The notes: generated by a model not told the origin, from the sequence alone. Numbered from the stretch's first letter, positions 34,401 through 47,327 are shown. The stretch is DNA of 64,000 nt from Saturnia japonica (GCA_033032175.1 CM065317.1:19303279-19367278); one strand, 5' to 3'. Made by a program: numbers and translations.

Positions 34401-37400
34401 GTTCTCTTTCTATCTGAAATTACAATTATGTAATGTAGTTTTGAAAACGAATGTACCTGGAGCTCGGCACCAAGTATTTTTGGCCGTGTCTGTGGTGGAG
34501 TTAAAGCATTTGTAGCTCCAACGGGAGCTATCGTAACAGTTATTGATGGCGTCAATACTCAGCGTGTAGAAGTCTTCGTTCACCATGTAGCCGTTGTCTT
34601 GATATACGTTCATGTTTAGGTACTGTATAACACCGAAACTATTTACTCCGACCTAGAAATAATTATAGATATTACATTTATTACGTGCAATGAAACAAAT
34701 TTCCAATTTATTATATTTAGGTTTTAACTTTTTTTATCTAAGATCAGTAAAATGACACGACTATAAATGACATTTCGTTGTCGCCGTCCCTACGCCGTCA
34801 TGAAAGTCTCTAAATAGCTTCAATTAAAACTAAAAATAGATATATGATTACTGATAAAATATTTCATGAGCACAATAGTAAGTAACATGCATCGAAATCG
34901 CCAGCTTAATATCGAATGAGCGTGAAATGAATTAACGCGAATTAAGTTACATTTCTCTTTGCAGTAATCCATCAAGCTATGGCAAAGTTACATGTGCGAA
35001 AGAAATAAAACAATAACATTATTGTGACTTTTGTTGTTTTTGATATAGATACTTAAGTTTTTTTACTACCATGATATAACTTTGAGAAAGTGGGAAATTA
35101 TATCACTTACTGTCTATTTGTCATCGCCATGCCCGGCAGCTGTTATAGCTATTTTGTTTATTAATTTAGCCGAAAGACGTTAACTGCTGCATATAGGCCT
35201 CCCCTAAAGATCACCACAACAACTGGTCCTGCGCTATTCATATCCAGTGACTTCCGCAACCTTCACCATGTTGTTGGTTCACCTTGTGGCGTGGCGCAGG
35301 CTACGGCTTCCATTGCTTTCTAGGTACTTGAGAACTCATCCGCTTCATGGGTCATCTATTCTACGATTAATGTACCCCGTCTACTGTCACTGAAGTCTAG
35401 CAATTCTGGCGGCTATATCGGTGACTTGATTCTTCTGCGGATCTCCTCATTTCTGATTCGATCATTTAAAGAAACTCTGAGTATAGGTAACCCTCTACAT
35501 TGCCCCTTGTGTAACCTTGAGCTTAGTTATGAACTCTTCGTAAATTATCACCCGTTAATTTACGCGATAAAAATAACTTTACGATGTTATAGTTATATTA
35601 AATTTGCTATAATTTTATGCCTAAGAACTAATAGGAAACATAATGAGCTGTAGATGCGCGTATAACAGGTTTCTCACTATGTGTTACACTCACGATACAG
35701 GCATTTGTTTTATCGTCACCAAGAATTCTTAATTGTTTGTAAGAAATAAAACTTATCCGTCATAGTTTCATTTATGTTTCATAAAATTGTGTACTTAAGA
35801 TTTAATTTTGCTGTTAACACAAACGCCATAAAAAGAAACATATCCTTATCACTAAATAAGAGATACACTCAAAAGAATTTAAATAAAAATAAAATAATTG
35901 GCACTAAAATTTTTAATTATTTTATTAAAATACATTTTATTGTCTTTATTGAATGAGCTATGATTTTATCAGTTTATAATAATTATATTTATTTAATTAA
36001 ATATATATTACAGTACCTTTCATGTATAATATTGGAACGTTTTTTTTTTTTTGCTAGCTTTATAATACATGATGCACCTATAGGTATTTGTATTATAACA
36101 CATAATTTACTATATAATTTTCTCTGCTATTGACACTTCATTTTAAATTTCAAACCTGAGGTAGGACGCTATAAGAAAGGAAATAAAGAATTCTAGTTCA
36201 TGATTAGAAATACTCAATAATTTATTTTACTACACTGAAATTAAATAAATATTTTCCATTCAAGACTTACCTCAAAATCTGTAAGGTAAGGGAGCCTTTT
36301 CCCCACTACTCTGGTGTTCGCAGTCATAGTCTGTATGAATCGGCAAGGACGATTCAGTTTAGTGGACACCAAACAGCACGCGACAGCGCATTGTATGTTC
36401 CGCGATATCTTCATACCAAAACCACCCCCAATGCGACGAACATGTATCGTTACTCTGAAAAACATGATCAGTATTCTGTTATAATTACAAATCCTCAATT
36501 TTAATATTTTTAGTTATATTTCTTTTAGTAGTTATATGTCTGGGCCACAAATGTATTATATAAATCTATGGTCTTGGAAATATAAACAGAACGGTTTCAA
36601 AAGTATGACGTCATCAGGAAGACGTCATCTTCGTCGTTCGGTTCATCAAAACGAATTAAGTATTAATAATAAAAGCGAATACCTTAAGCAACAGATATAT
36701 CAATACAACTTTCAATATAGTTAGTTATATATTTGTAGAGATGTGAATAGTCCGACAGTCTAGGCGAAAATATTTGTGCCCCTTTTCGCTCTTTTTTTAA
36801 CCATGTAACGCTGTTGGCCTAAGGCTTTGGTGTGTACCCTAACCTTTTAAAAACGTTCAGTCAATAGTTATGGTCAATAATTACTGTAGCTAGTTCGATA
36901 ACAAATATTAAGATTTCATAATCACATCAACATTAGGCTTATATGATTACCTTTTTGATAAAATAGATAGAATAAAATACACAAATATTAATAAAATATA
37001 ATAATAAATTAATAGTTAAAATTTTGTAGACTACTTCAAAAATATATTTATTTAAGGATGTCTGAGAATTTAAATATATTTGATTTTATAATTATGGACA
37101 ACTATTTTCTAATTTAGTTATTTATTTCTTATTGAATACGGTTTCTTATGCGGTAGCAATGCTGTGCAAACTGCAAATTGTTTTGATGTTTGTTACTTCA
37201 AATGGTAAATCTAATTACAATTTTGGAAAAATTACATACATACCTACATGCATCCATTTTCAAAGCGCTCGCTATCATAGCTTGCGCTCCGTTCATCCAT
37301 TGTGTGGTCATATACACATCTAATCCATCTTCAACGGGATTGGCAATGCAAACTACAGTCTCCATTGTAAAATGATATTGTCCACCGATAACAGTCGAAT

Positions 37401-40400
37401 TATTTAAAACTTTTACAATATCATTTCCTCTATCTTTAGCATCAACTGAAGTGTGCAGTATATTCTCTCTACTGGGATCTCTTATTGCGAGTTTGATATC
37501 AGTTACAGGTTTTCTTACATTGTTATATTGAACTTTAACTAAATTAGCTGTTCTATCAGCTATGTGTTGGGTCTCAGCTACAATAATGCCTAGAGGTTGG
37601 TTGTAAAATTTTACTGATCCACTGCAAAGTACTTCTTCGTAAGCTGTATAAAGTATTACATTGTTTGGTGTAAAAGAATTTACACCTGGTATATCTTTAG
37701 CTGTATAAAAAGCTAATACACCTGGCTGTTTCTAAAATGAATTTAATTAATTAAAAATATATATATGCAAATCACTATTACGAACTTGTGTTTATAGAAA
37801 AAATAAAAACAATTAAAATTAACGTCGTTAGTTCACCCAGTGCACTGAAATGCAAGTTTAAATTGGTATTTAGCTCATAAACATAAAGTTTAATATTTGA
37901 AAACACTTATTACATATTAATTTACTTTGTCACACTAATTCAAGCGTCGATTACGATAAAATGACAACTTACCAATGCTTCACTAGGATCTATTTTAACG
38001 ATTTCACCCAGAGCTACAGTACTTGTGACAAATGCCGCGAAAACTTCACAAGGATATGCAGGCAGATCTTCAGTATAAGGAGCTTCTCCTGAACATTGAA
38101 TCTAGAATATTATAGTACACATTCAGCTAATACATCGATTTAAGTTCAAACCCAATAATTTGCTTGAGTTTTCGGTTAAAGAAGACATCGTTTTGATGGT
38201 GGTAGGACGTTTTCTAATGCGTGTCTGACTAGCCACCACCCTCATGATAATAACATGTCACCAAAGACCTGTAAAACTGTTTTGATATACGAAATTGAGA
38301 ACCAGCTCTAATAATCCTAGCGTATTTTTTTCATTAACCTGATTGTAAATTAAAAGCTGATGTAATTGTGATAAATCTCGAAGGATGTAAAGGTGACAAA
38401 AACGAGTGAATTGGTTTATAAGTTTTAACAATATTTGGTCGCAACCCAGTCTGGCACGAAAGCTCCCTATCTTCATATTATCCTCGTTCATTTTTTTTTT
38501 TTATAATTATGTAACTTACTAAAGCTTCTACTTTCTCCAAAGGTTGGTTCAAAGGCCACAACGTAGGATCAGTCTCATATACTTGCAAGCCTCGTGACAC
38601 TGGGCGTGACTCGTGCAGTTTGATAGCACCTGAACGGTAGCGAGGATGAAGCAAGTTCACCGGAGAAAGAATAAGCAAACCCTGAAAAAAGAATTAAAAA
38701 TAAAATTAATCTAAAACCTTAATGATTTTAATACCCTAGTATAGAATGTTTTCTTCATATCAACAACCTCAAATATGGACAAAATAATTTATTTAATCTG
38801 ATTGTAAAATTCTTAACACTAATATATTGTGCGCAATTTATGCCAAAGACCCTTCTGGCACCTAATAATGACTCAAATGAGAAATTAAATACTTTTTGTC
38901 TCTAATTGTCTAATAATTTATTTGAAACTGTCACCAATCAAACAAGAAGTGTTAAGACATAGAACAATGTAAGTCTAACACTACTTCTATTGTAACATTA
39001 TACAAGGTGTCCAGAAAGGGTATCGGGTATTTGTTTTCGCGCCATATTCGAAACGGGGTGTCTAAAGGGTGCGGGGAGGGGTTCGTGGTGTACGCCATTT
39101 TGTGGAGTTTTAGTCACGATGGAACAGTACTCGGGGACGCATCGCGCATTTTGCGTACGAGCGTATTATCGTAATGGTGATTCAATAGTGACTGCTCAAC
39201 GTCTCTATCGTGCGGAATATCGTACACGCCACGCGCCAAGTGACGATAGCATTAGGAAATGGATCAGGATGTTCGAGAATACAGGTGCGACAGTTAAAAT
39301 TCAAAACTCTGGTCGTCCTCGTTCAGTTCGCGATGAAGAAACAATTGAAGAAGTTGAGGCGTCGGTTCGTCAAAATCTGTCTTTATCCATCCGAAAGCGA
39401 AGCCAAGCGTTGAACATCAAAAAATCGTCTTTACATTCGATTTTAAAGAAAGACTTACATCTAAAAGCCTATAAAATTCAATTGGTTCAAGAATTGAAGG
39501 ATACGGACTATGCTAATCGACTGAATATTGCGAACGAAATGCTGCAGCGATTTAACAACTTTAACAACATACTGCTCAGTGACGAAGCAAATTTTCACCT
39601 GAATGGTCATGTTAATAAGCAGAATTGTCGGTACTGGGCAGTGGAGAATCCGAGACGAAAGCATGAACGACCCCTGCATAGCCCAAAGGTCGTTGTTTGG
39701 GCCGCTATGTCTGCTAAAGGCATAATTGGTCCTTATTTTCATGAAGATCAACGAGGCCGAGCAATTAATGTGAATAGTGACCGTTATTGTGATATGTTGC
39801 GAAATTTTTTGGTCCCAGAGTTGCAGGAGTTTGCAGGTTTCAACTCAAGAACGTGGTTCCAGCAAGATGGGGCCACTTGCCATACCTCAAATGACTCAAT
39901 GGAAGTTGTTAACGAATTATTCCCTAATAAAGTCATTTCGCGAAGGGGTAACATCAACTGGCCTCCCAGAAGACCCGACCTTAGCCCACTTTACTATTTT
40001 GCATGGGGATACCTTAAAAGTAAGGTTTATCAAAACAATCCGACGAATCTAAAGTTAAACCCAGTTAAAGCAAAACATCAGGTCAGAAATGGCAGCAATA
40101 TCGATAGCTATGTGTCAACGTGTTATCGCCAATCTTCGTTTCCGTTTAGAAGAGTGCCAGCAACGTAACGGTCATCATTTGGATAACATCATCTTTTCCA
40201 AATAATTCTCCAATTCATATGCTAATAATAAACAATAAACTTTTTTATTGCATACAAATAATTTTTGTTTCATTGAACTTACAAATACCCGATACCCTTT
40301 CTGGACACCTTGTAATAAGGTAAATGTCTGTTTTTCCTATAATACAATTTGTCAAAGAAAACACTAATAGCTTTACCTAACAGATAGGTTGATAAGTAAA

Positions 40401-43400
40401 ATATCCACTTTATAGTTAATACAAAAATGTCAGAGCACAGAAAATTCCAATACGAGTAAGATCCGTACCTTATAAAACAGCCTCAGCGCCAATAATGTTC
40501 TAAACGCTGCTGACGCTTCAGGCGCATTCTCTCGTACGATTAACTCCTCTTTCAAGACTGTCAGAGAAGACTGTAAAGTATCATTTGTGAACAGGTTTTT
40601 ACCAATTAAATGTTGTTCTGTATTCAAAGCACGGTTAAAGTTTGGTGACAAATTACCGTAAACGATTCTTGCATCGAGTACTTGATTATTACTGTCTAAT
40701 CGGTAAAGATATCCAGCGTTCACAATGGCATGTACACTTTGAGATCTTGGCATTATCTGTAAAAGTTAGTTTTTAATCCTGAATCTACAATTTTTTTTTA
40801 ATCTGCATAAATTGTACTTACGCATGACTTTCACACATTTAAAGAGTCGAGAAGAAGTGCTATACACAGACTTTAACAACTGATCCTAAACTCATCCAAC
40901 CAATATGTAATTATTATAGAAATTACAAAACTATAGAAAATAATTAATTTATATACGATTACTCTCACACTATCTGATGGACAAGAAAATGTAGACCAGT
41001 AATATAGCATATTTACCAAGTCAATATTGATACACTCTTGAACCTCGCATTGTATGTTCAACGCAAGCAATAAATTTTTAACTATTCCTAATTATGCAAG
41101 AAGCAAATATTTGCTTACGTTTTAAAGATTGATAGCCTTCATTAATATTAAATTAAAATACGAGTTAAATTAGGTATTATATATCTAGATTAGATATATC
41201 ATAATTTAGGCGTACCTTAAACGTCAACAACTTGTGCTGATCATTCAATGGAGGTAGCATCACATTCCATATAACTTTTCTCGTCATATTTACATTAAGG
41301 AATTGTTGCATGGTGACTTCCTGCGCTCCTCTGCAACTTACTAAAAAAAAAAGATTGACTATTGAGTAAAAAATAAAATTAAAGGCATGCTATAAAATAC
41401 AATTTCTAAATGAACCAATTGTACCAAATACTTACGTAAAGTTAATTGTGCTCCAACTACTTCAAGTAATAAATATATATCAGAAGGGAAGTCGTTATGT
41501 GCATGCTTTATCATTAAGTTTCCTGCAATTGTACCAATCTGCAAATATACCATTAACATATCAACAACTTACGATGGTTGGTATTTACCAAATTCGCTTT
41601 TTTAACTTGGCTGTTATTTATGTTATATGTTTACAGATCAAAACAATTTAAATTGATACTAATAAACCTATGATGCCTAACTTTGCCCAGATGACGATTC
41701 TTTTCATTTAACCCTTTGCCATTTACAAAAGAAATTATAGTCATTATTTTCAATAGCTTACCAAAATATATTGATGGTTCTTCTTGTTTTATAATGATAA
41801 CAAAATGTTTTTATATACTAGTTAAACATATATCTTACAGCTACAAGAAGTAAACATTTATAGAACATTTAATTAAAAATTGGAGTAGACTCAAATACTC
41901 ACATTTCTAACTGGAATATGAGCGACTAGTTGTATATGCTCATATAATTTTTGCAAATAAGAGAATCCGTCACGTACAACAACGATTTGTAAAATATTCA
42001 ACAGTTCAGTTAATGTTGATCCTGCACCTATTATCAAGTTTTGATCCAAATTGTAACCTTTTAGCTCAGCGACCTCACTGATATCAATTAATACGTCAGG
42101 ATATTGTTGGATTGGGTATGGAACTACAAAATACAAAATATTTTATTTGGTCGAAAATTAAATTGTCAGATGAATACTTTTAATTCTTATTTTCATATAC
42201 TATTAAAAATTTTCTATGAGCATTTTACCTTTTGCAGTATTACCGGCAACTAACATATAAGATTCTGTTTCTTCACTTTGCAAAATTCGAAATATGCTTA
42301 ATACATCATACACTGTGAACCAACGTTTACCATCTTTAAGTAAAATATTTATCGGCTTATTACTAGCAACATTTGAAATAAAACACCAATCACTGTCAAG
42401 ACAATCCATGGAACATCTCTTTCCAGTCTTGTCGCAGATGTGCAAGTCTTCAATATCTGTTATGGGCGAAGGCGAATCTTTTGCAAATCTCTTCAAAGCA
42501 TCCATGATTGCTCTATAACCAGTACATCTACAGATGTTACTTCCAAAGGACTGCTCAATTTCCAACATAGTAAGCTCGTTTTTATTTTGCATTAAGCTGA
42601 AAAAATTACATCCGTAATAAAACTTGGAAAAATACAGTAAAACCAACTAAGGCCTTATAAAATACCTGTACATAGACATGATCCATCCAGGAGTGCAGTG
42701 TCCACACTGAGTACCATGTAACTTCGAGAGCTCCTTTTGAATAGCGTGGTAACCATCTTTCTTGTTTCCTACCTTCTCTATAGTTGTTATCTCCCAACCA
42801 TGGCAAGAGGTAATGGACACCACACACTAATGAAAACAACTTTAAATGAGATAGATGTAAATAATATTCCTCTAATCTACACCTAAACCAAAATTTCCAA
42901 AATCATCAAAATCCTAAACAGAAAAAAGGAAAATATAAAGGGATATTACTGTGATGGATAAATAGACTAAGTGGATAATTTAGCTATCTATATACATTGA
43001 TGTTTGTATGTACGTTCCACGGCTACCCTAAAACGGCTGGAGCGATTTTCATGAAATTTTCAGACAATCTTCAAATTTACCCAGCGGGTGATTCTGTAAA
43101 GTTAGGTATTGATCGGATCCTAAAGTGTTTTTTTCTGAAGTACATGAACGTGTGGCCGGGTTTGCTAGTTTAAAAAAAAAGAGAATAGTATTAATGCTAA
43201 TTAGTAGCAACGGGTAAAAATATTCAAAAGAAAACCCGCCCTAAAGTAATCATAATAGTATGTTCCCTGTGTCATTTTTCCATTCAGTATAAAGTAAATC
43301 ACGTTTTCACATAAGTTATGAATTTAGTATTAACCCATGGATAATGGTGCTTACTCTGCTTATTAATAACTTTTGTGTAAGTGGTTTAACTATATTTTAA

Positions 43401-46400
43401 AATAAAACCTAAATCCAAAAAAAAAGTTATATATTCATATTGCATATAGCCATACGAAACAATAAACCTTCATCAAATTGCAAAGACTTATCTTACACAC
43501 AATAAACTATTACTTTAAAAAATAGTACACGCACCCGGAAAAAATAAATACCTATTCTTAGAGTTCATCAATCACGTCACAAGGTATGATACCGTGATTT
43601 ATATTTGGGCGCTGTTTCACAGCTGAGTTATGACTTACAGCGTTGACAGCCTGTACGGGAGCTCCAACAGACTTGACAACGGCAACGATGCAGGCGCCGC
43701 AGCCGGCCTCGCGACACATGTACTTGGTGCCGCGCAGCTCCAGCGTGTTGCGTAGGTAGTCCACCAGCGTCACGTCGGAACTCACCTCGCAACCCACTGA
43801 GAACAAACCTTTTTTTATACTAGCTCAACAAAATTATTTGACAGTACCTGATGGTTAGCACGGTACAGTCCACAAATAACGGCGACGGTCTGTGACACAA
43901 ATTTAATCGAGAGTTGTCAATGTTATGCTAGCCTGCTGAAATACCTCTTCACGTCTCGTATGAAGGATCCAATATCATAAGAAGGGGGGAATATGTTGGC
44001 TGAGAGACTATTCCATATCTGCATGGTACGACAAAGGTAAGAATTAGAGAACTTAATTGTTCGTGTCATGATGGGCGCTACCGTACAGCTGTGGCTCCGT
44101 AGCGTGTAAACACCGCGTGTTTCTTTAGTGGAAGGGAGATGATGGGATAAGGTCAAACAACTCTTCTAAACATTCACCATGATACACACGATAAAATACG
44201 CTCAGCGAGGTATTGTCTCTTCGCAGCTGAAGCGATTCATAATATATTATAATGTAAAGCACTTTAGTTTACATACACTCCTAGTGTATATGCGAGGAGT
44301 TGATTTTCCGATCTTCCCTATTCTTTCCTCACATACCACATAGAGCAGCGGTTTTAAAATTAAGTTGCCTACCTCCTAGTCTGGTGCGGCTGACTGAAAG
44401 ACTGATATATCCACACAAAATCTTCTGTGATCATCGCAATACAATTATTTCCTTTCCCAAAAATTTACCTCCAAACCTTATAATGTACATTCATTAAAAC
44501 CGAAGCTGAGAATGGTAATTCGGTTGATGTCCTATATACTGGTTATAGTAGCGTTTGATAATTTAAATAGTACATTATTACAAGCTGAACTAGAGGGTTT
44601 CAGCATCACTGGAAACCATTTGTACTGATTCATGTCTTATGTTCCCCATCGAAAACACGACACTGTGCCTCTTACAATTTCATACTCACTTCTGTCGTTC
44701 CTCAAGGATACCACTTGGGACCTGTTTAATTCATTATTTTTATAGATGACCTTAAAAAAAATATCAAACATTCAAAGTACGGGATAAATATCGACAACCT
44801 TAAGATTTATTTTTAAAAACGAACAAAATCTTAACAATGTACCTCATTGATGCAAAAACAAAAACAAGTATTACGACATTACAACGTATAGCTAGTCACA
44901 TCTATTTTAGTCGCAAGTGGAACATAAAATAAAAACACCATACGTATTAAGTAGTGGTGTCCCACGCTTCCCCAGGCGTTTGTTATGTATTAACTAGTTC
45001 TTCTCGTAATTTAGTTTTTTTATTCATAATATTGGGACCCTATCAATATTTAAGGAATGTCATAATTATACTTCCCATGTATATTTATGTCATCAAAATA
45101 AGCTGAGATTTTTTTTTGGTTAAGGATTAATAAAACTATTTTTTTGGAAATTAGTTCTTTTACTATTGGTAAAACTATGAATGAAAAATCACAAAGCCTT
45201 TTAATAAAATTGTGCAATGACATAAGCTTCCCGTTTACAAAATGACACAAAAATTGTGTTAAATCCCGTTTTTGAGTTATAGCTGGACACACAGACAGAA
45301 AAAAATAGTTTAACTGTATATTTGGGGTTAGCGCCTAATAAAAAGGCATCAAACGAGTTTGTAAGAAAAATATCTACAGAGAAGATTACAGATTTAGATA
45401 CTATAAATAAAAAGAGTTATTATTTTTGTCAAATTTGTTAATTTAGTTTTTTATATTACATAGTTTTTCATATTATATTAAAGGCTTAACAAAAAATATT
45501 CTATGTTGTTCTCGCATTTAATTGTAATACTACATTATTGTAGTAATAGTGTGTTCCAGATGTCTAACTAAAATATAATTATGTTTATGTATATATACTC
45601 TGTTGGCGTTGCTAATTAATCAATTTTAAAACATTTTAAGTTTAAACAAAAAGTAGAGTTGCAAACTCGGTAAGTAGAAAGCAGATAAGAAACTACTAAA
45701 TTGTATAATTTATAGTTACAAACGAGTTCAGTTAGAACACTTATAGCTGTACAAAACGGGAAAATATCAAGTTACAGCTTTTACCTACTCTTGTTCCTCT
45801 TTTTTTGCGAGAAAATGTTGCTGGTCTAGACTACTTTTATAATACTGCTGAATAAACACCAGTGAGTTTAAGATTTTTGTAACTTTTTTACTCAACTTTA
45901 CCAATAAATCGCGGGAATTAAATAAAGAAATTGTTTTAATAAAAAGTACAATTCTATCGATTCACATTTCAAAAGAATTAACTAAATTATAAAATAATTT
46001 AAAAAAAAATCTGACTGATATAATGAATAAGATATACTTAATGGGATTCAATTTAATTTGATTGATGAAGACGTTGCTTTGCGGAAATCCATCGTAAATA
46101 ATTTATCTGAAATTTATTTTCCACTAACACCTACACCGATTAACAGTCGTTTCGTCTTTCTACAACATGAAACATTTAATAAATGTGTAAAGAATAAATG
46201 CATAATGATTGTGGTTTATGTTGTAGAAAGACAAAACTAATGTTCATCAGTGTAGATGAAAGTAGATAATAAATTTCAGATAAATTATTTAATAAGTTTT
46301 GCTTATTTCAATGATTACTTTAATGGTTCAATTAATGATTTAATATCTTATACATTATATTAAGGATATTGCATATTGTTAAGAATCAGTATAACTCAAG

Positions 46401-46484
46401 CGGCGTGGGATAATTAAACAAAATAAAAAGTTAAAACGAACCTGAATGTTCCACATTGTTAATCTTAAAAGTAATACGATCCAT
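31450..46484 (-). CDS. AOX: Aldehyde oxidase (molybdo-flavoenzyme), copy 1, complete, 17 exons
   Basis: Predicted to oxidise aldehydes to carboxylic acids with Moco, FAD and two 2Fe-2S clusters. Coding exons in order: 46484-46442, 43796-43639, 42826-42666, 42596-42229, 42123-41903, 41538-41436, 41340-41216, 40756-40469, 38681-38520, 38101-37973, 37731-37244, 36454-36271, 34652-34457, 33830-33064, 32764-32572, 31984-31871, 31520-31450. They have GT-AG borders, consistent phases, 3771 nt and 1256 residues with no internal stop. Cluster ligands are C42, C47, C50, C68 and then C108, C111, C143, C145 (SNICRCTGYR). The FAD domain has IGAGST near 276 and RNIGTIAGNL near 316. The Moco domain has RIGGGFG near 756 and VGEPP with catalytic Glu 1199. 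Length and the FAD segment fit insect AOX (about 1250-1280) better than xanthine dehydrogenase (about 1340). Databases may call this indole-3-acetaldehyde oxidase-like. Introns 1, 2, 8 and 9 carry transposons. An ATTAAA lies just past the stop near 31435-31440. Confidence 0.93.
35165..35310 (-). mobile_element. RTE-like LINE tail fragment
   Basis: Minus strand includes WTNNMVKVAEVTGYE and GLYAAVN, a decayed version of the RWTDDLxKVAGxxW...EAYVQQW end of RTE-like ORFs. Plus-strand signature CATATAGGCCTCCCCTAAAG. In AOX copy 1 intron 12. Confidence 0.55.
38160..38280 (+). mobile_element. SINE body fragment in AOX copy 1 intron 9
   Basis: TTGAGTTTTCGGTTAAAGAA, GGTGGTAGGACGTTTTCTAA and CTGACTAGCCACCACCCTCA match the body of the SINE family seen at 7.1 kb. 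Confidence 0.55.
39001..40314 (+). mobile_element. DD41D Tc1/mariner-type transposon in AOX copy 1 intron 8
   Basis: Perfect 34-bp TIRs at 39001-39034 and 40281-40314 (start TACAAGGTGTCCAG), with TA at both ends; 1314 bp. It sits in the intron between AOX exons 8 and 9, antisense to the gene. The single open frame from 39119 covers almost all of a transposase. The 41-residue gap between the second and third acidic positions places it in the DD41D (rosa/VISITOR-like) lineage. Confidence 0.92.
39119..40204 (+). pseudogene. DD41D transposase, inactivated
   Basis: Starts MEQYSGTHRAFCV. It has paired helix-turn-helix regions in the first 130 residues, LLSDEANFHLNG (first Asp), WFQQDGATCHT (second Asp) and PDLSPLYYFAWGYLK, where the third catalytic position is Tyr (usually LD-Y/F). 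One extra C in AACCCAG near 40056-40060 shifts the frame. After it the normal C-terminus resumes in the next frame (QLKQNIRSEMAAI to NIIFSK, stop at 40204). Two independent lesions in an element with perfect TIRs point to a recently mobile, trans-mobilised copy. Confidence 0.88.
41005..41065 (-). other. Exon-7-like relic in AOX copy 1 intron 7
   Basis: A minus-strand block reads CEVQECINIDLVN and its equivalent in copy 2 (from 64000 to about 63955) reads SEVQEYINVDLVN. Both resemble the exon 7 segment EVTMQQFLNVNM. About 40 of 43 bases agree between copies, more than in the surrounding intron. A GTAAAT follows, but no good acceptor precedes it in copy 1, so it is more likely a relic or alternative-exon remnant than a used exon. 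Confidence 0.4.
42995..43170 (+). mobile_element. Helitron-like fragment in AOX copy 1 intron 2
   Basis: CCACGGCTACCCTAAAACGG, GAGCGATTTTCATGAAATTT and terminus GGCCGGGTTTGCTAGTT. Truncated at its 5' side. Confidence 0.5.
43915..44245 (-). mobile_element. Jockey-type LINE ORF2 fragment in AOX copy 1 intron 1
   Basis: Minus strand reads FYRVYHGECLEELFDLIPS, then TIKFSNSYLCRTMQIWNSLS and FPPSYDIGSFIRDVKRYF, the same ORF2 end as at 17.8 kb. At least one frameshift. Confidence 0.72.
44250..46090. other. AOX copy 1 intron 1, rest
   Basis: AT-rich intron sequence. Frames at 44300-44497 and 45050-45292 show no motif. Confidence 0.5.
46096..46291. mobile_element. Short TIR element (MITE) in AOX copy 1 intron 1
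   Basis: Arms of about 75 bp at 46097-46170 and 46213-46290 are imperfect reverse complements (AATAATTTATCTGAAATTTA ends, TCTTTCTACAACAT near the centre), bordered by TA. Size 196 bp. The 60-residue frame at 46058-46240 is a by-product of it. Confidence 0.7.
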
Positions 46485-46552
46485 GTCCTCAGAACGCGAC
46501 ACGCACATAAAGACTAGAAATACATCGCGAATATAACCTGCAGCTAAAGCTT

Positions 46553-47327
46553 ATTAGACTAAGAGCAGGCTACATAAAAAACTTGTCATTCGCTGATTCC
46601 TATTATAAAAGGATTCCTTATGTTGAAACGAGTTCGAATCGTTATGTCTGCCTACGCGATTAAAGTGACGGTGGCCGAGCTAAGTGAACAAAATTTTGAT
46701 TAAAAAGAAAATGATAATGGGATATAATTACCAAAATCGTTTTTATTTATTCTTAAGATACGTGGGAAATTGTTTGCAGACAGTTTGCTAGTTGCGAAAG
46801 CGGCTGCAGATAGGGCGTAAGTGTCCTAAAATGCTGAAAAAAAATCACATACATGAATACCGGTTGATTTAATCTTATTTTTGTATATTAAAAAAACCAT
46901 ACGCAAAATGGCAGATACCATCGGCGGGAACTTAATATAAACCGTTAGGTGTTTTAATAAAAATATTTTACCATCAATGATCTTTTCACTAATTATATCC
47001 TTCACGGCACGCATGTTTGTGATGATTTGTTTTTTCAAAATTTTAAGCCACTTTCGTCTAGCTAACTAGCAAAGTTTTTGCGAAAAAATTTCCACGTTTC
47101 TTAAGAATAAATAAATAAAAACGATTATGATAAATATAACCTTAAAAATCTTAAATTCCTTTAATCAAAACCAGCCATGACCCAACCATTCTCACTTAAA
47201 GTCACGAGGCTGCACTGGCAGCCATGACAATTTGAACTCGGCTACACATAAGGATCCTTTTAAAATATAAATCAGCCATAAAGCGAATGACAAGGTTTTT
47301 ATATAGCCAGCTCTTGGTCTATATACC
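46553..47327. repeat. Long imperfect foldback (inverted repeat) just upstream of AOX copy 1
   Basis: Arms of about 255 bp (46553-46806) and 285 bp (47041-47327) are reverse complements over their whole length, around a 234-bp spacer. Matching blocks include CTTGTCATTCGCT, AAAAGGAT-CCTTATG, CGTTTTTATTTATTCTTAAG and TTTGCTAGTT. The proximal arm begins about 70 bp upstream of the AOX start codon at 46484, so it occupies the promoter/5' UTR. No transposase is encoded. It could be a foldback or MITE-type insertion. Confidence 0.8.

Noticed and set aside
46058..46240. 60-residue plus-strand frame in AOX intron 1
   Set aside because: Runs across the MITE's inverted arms; no independent coding sign.
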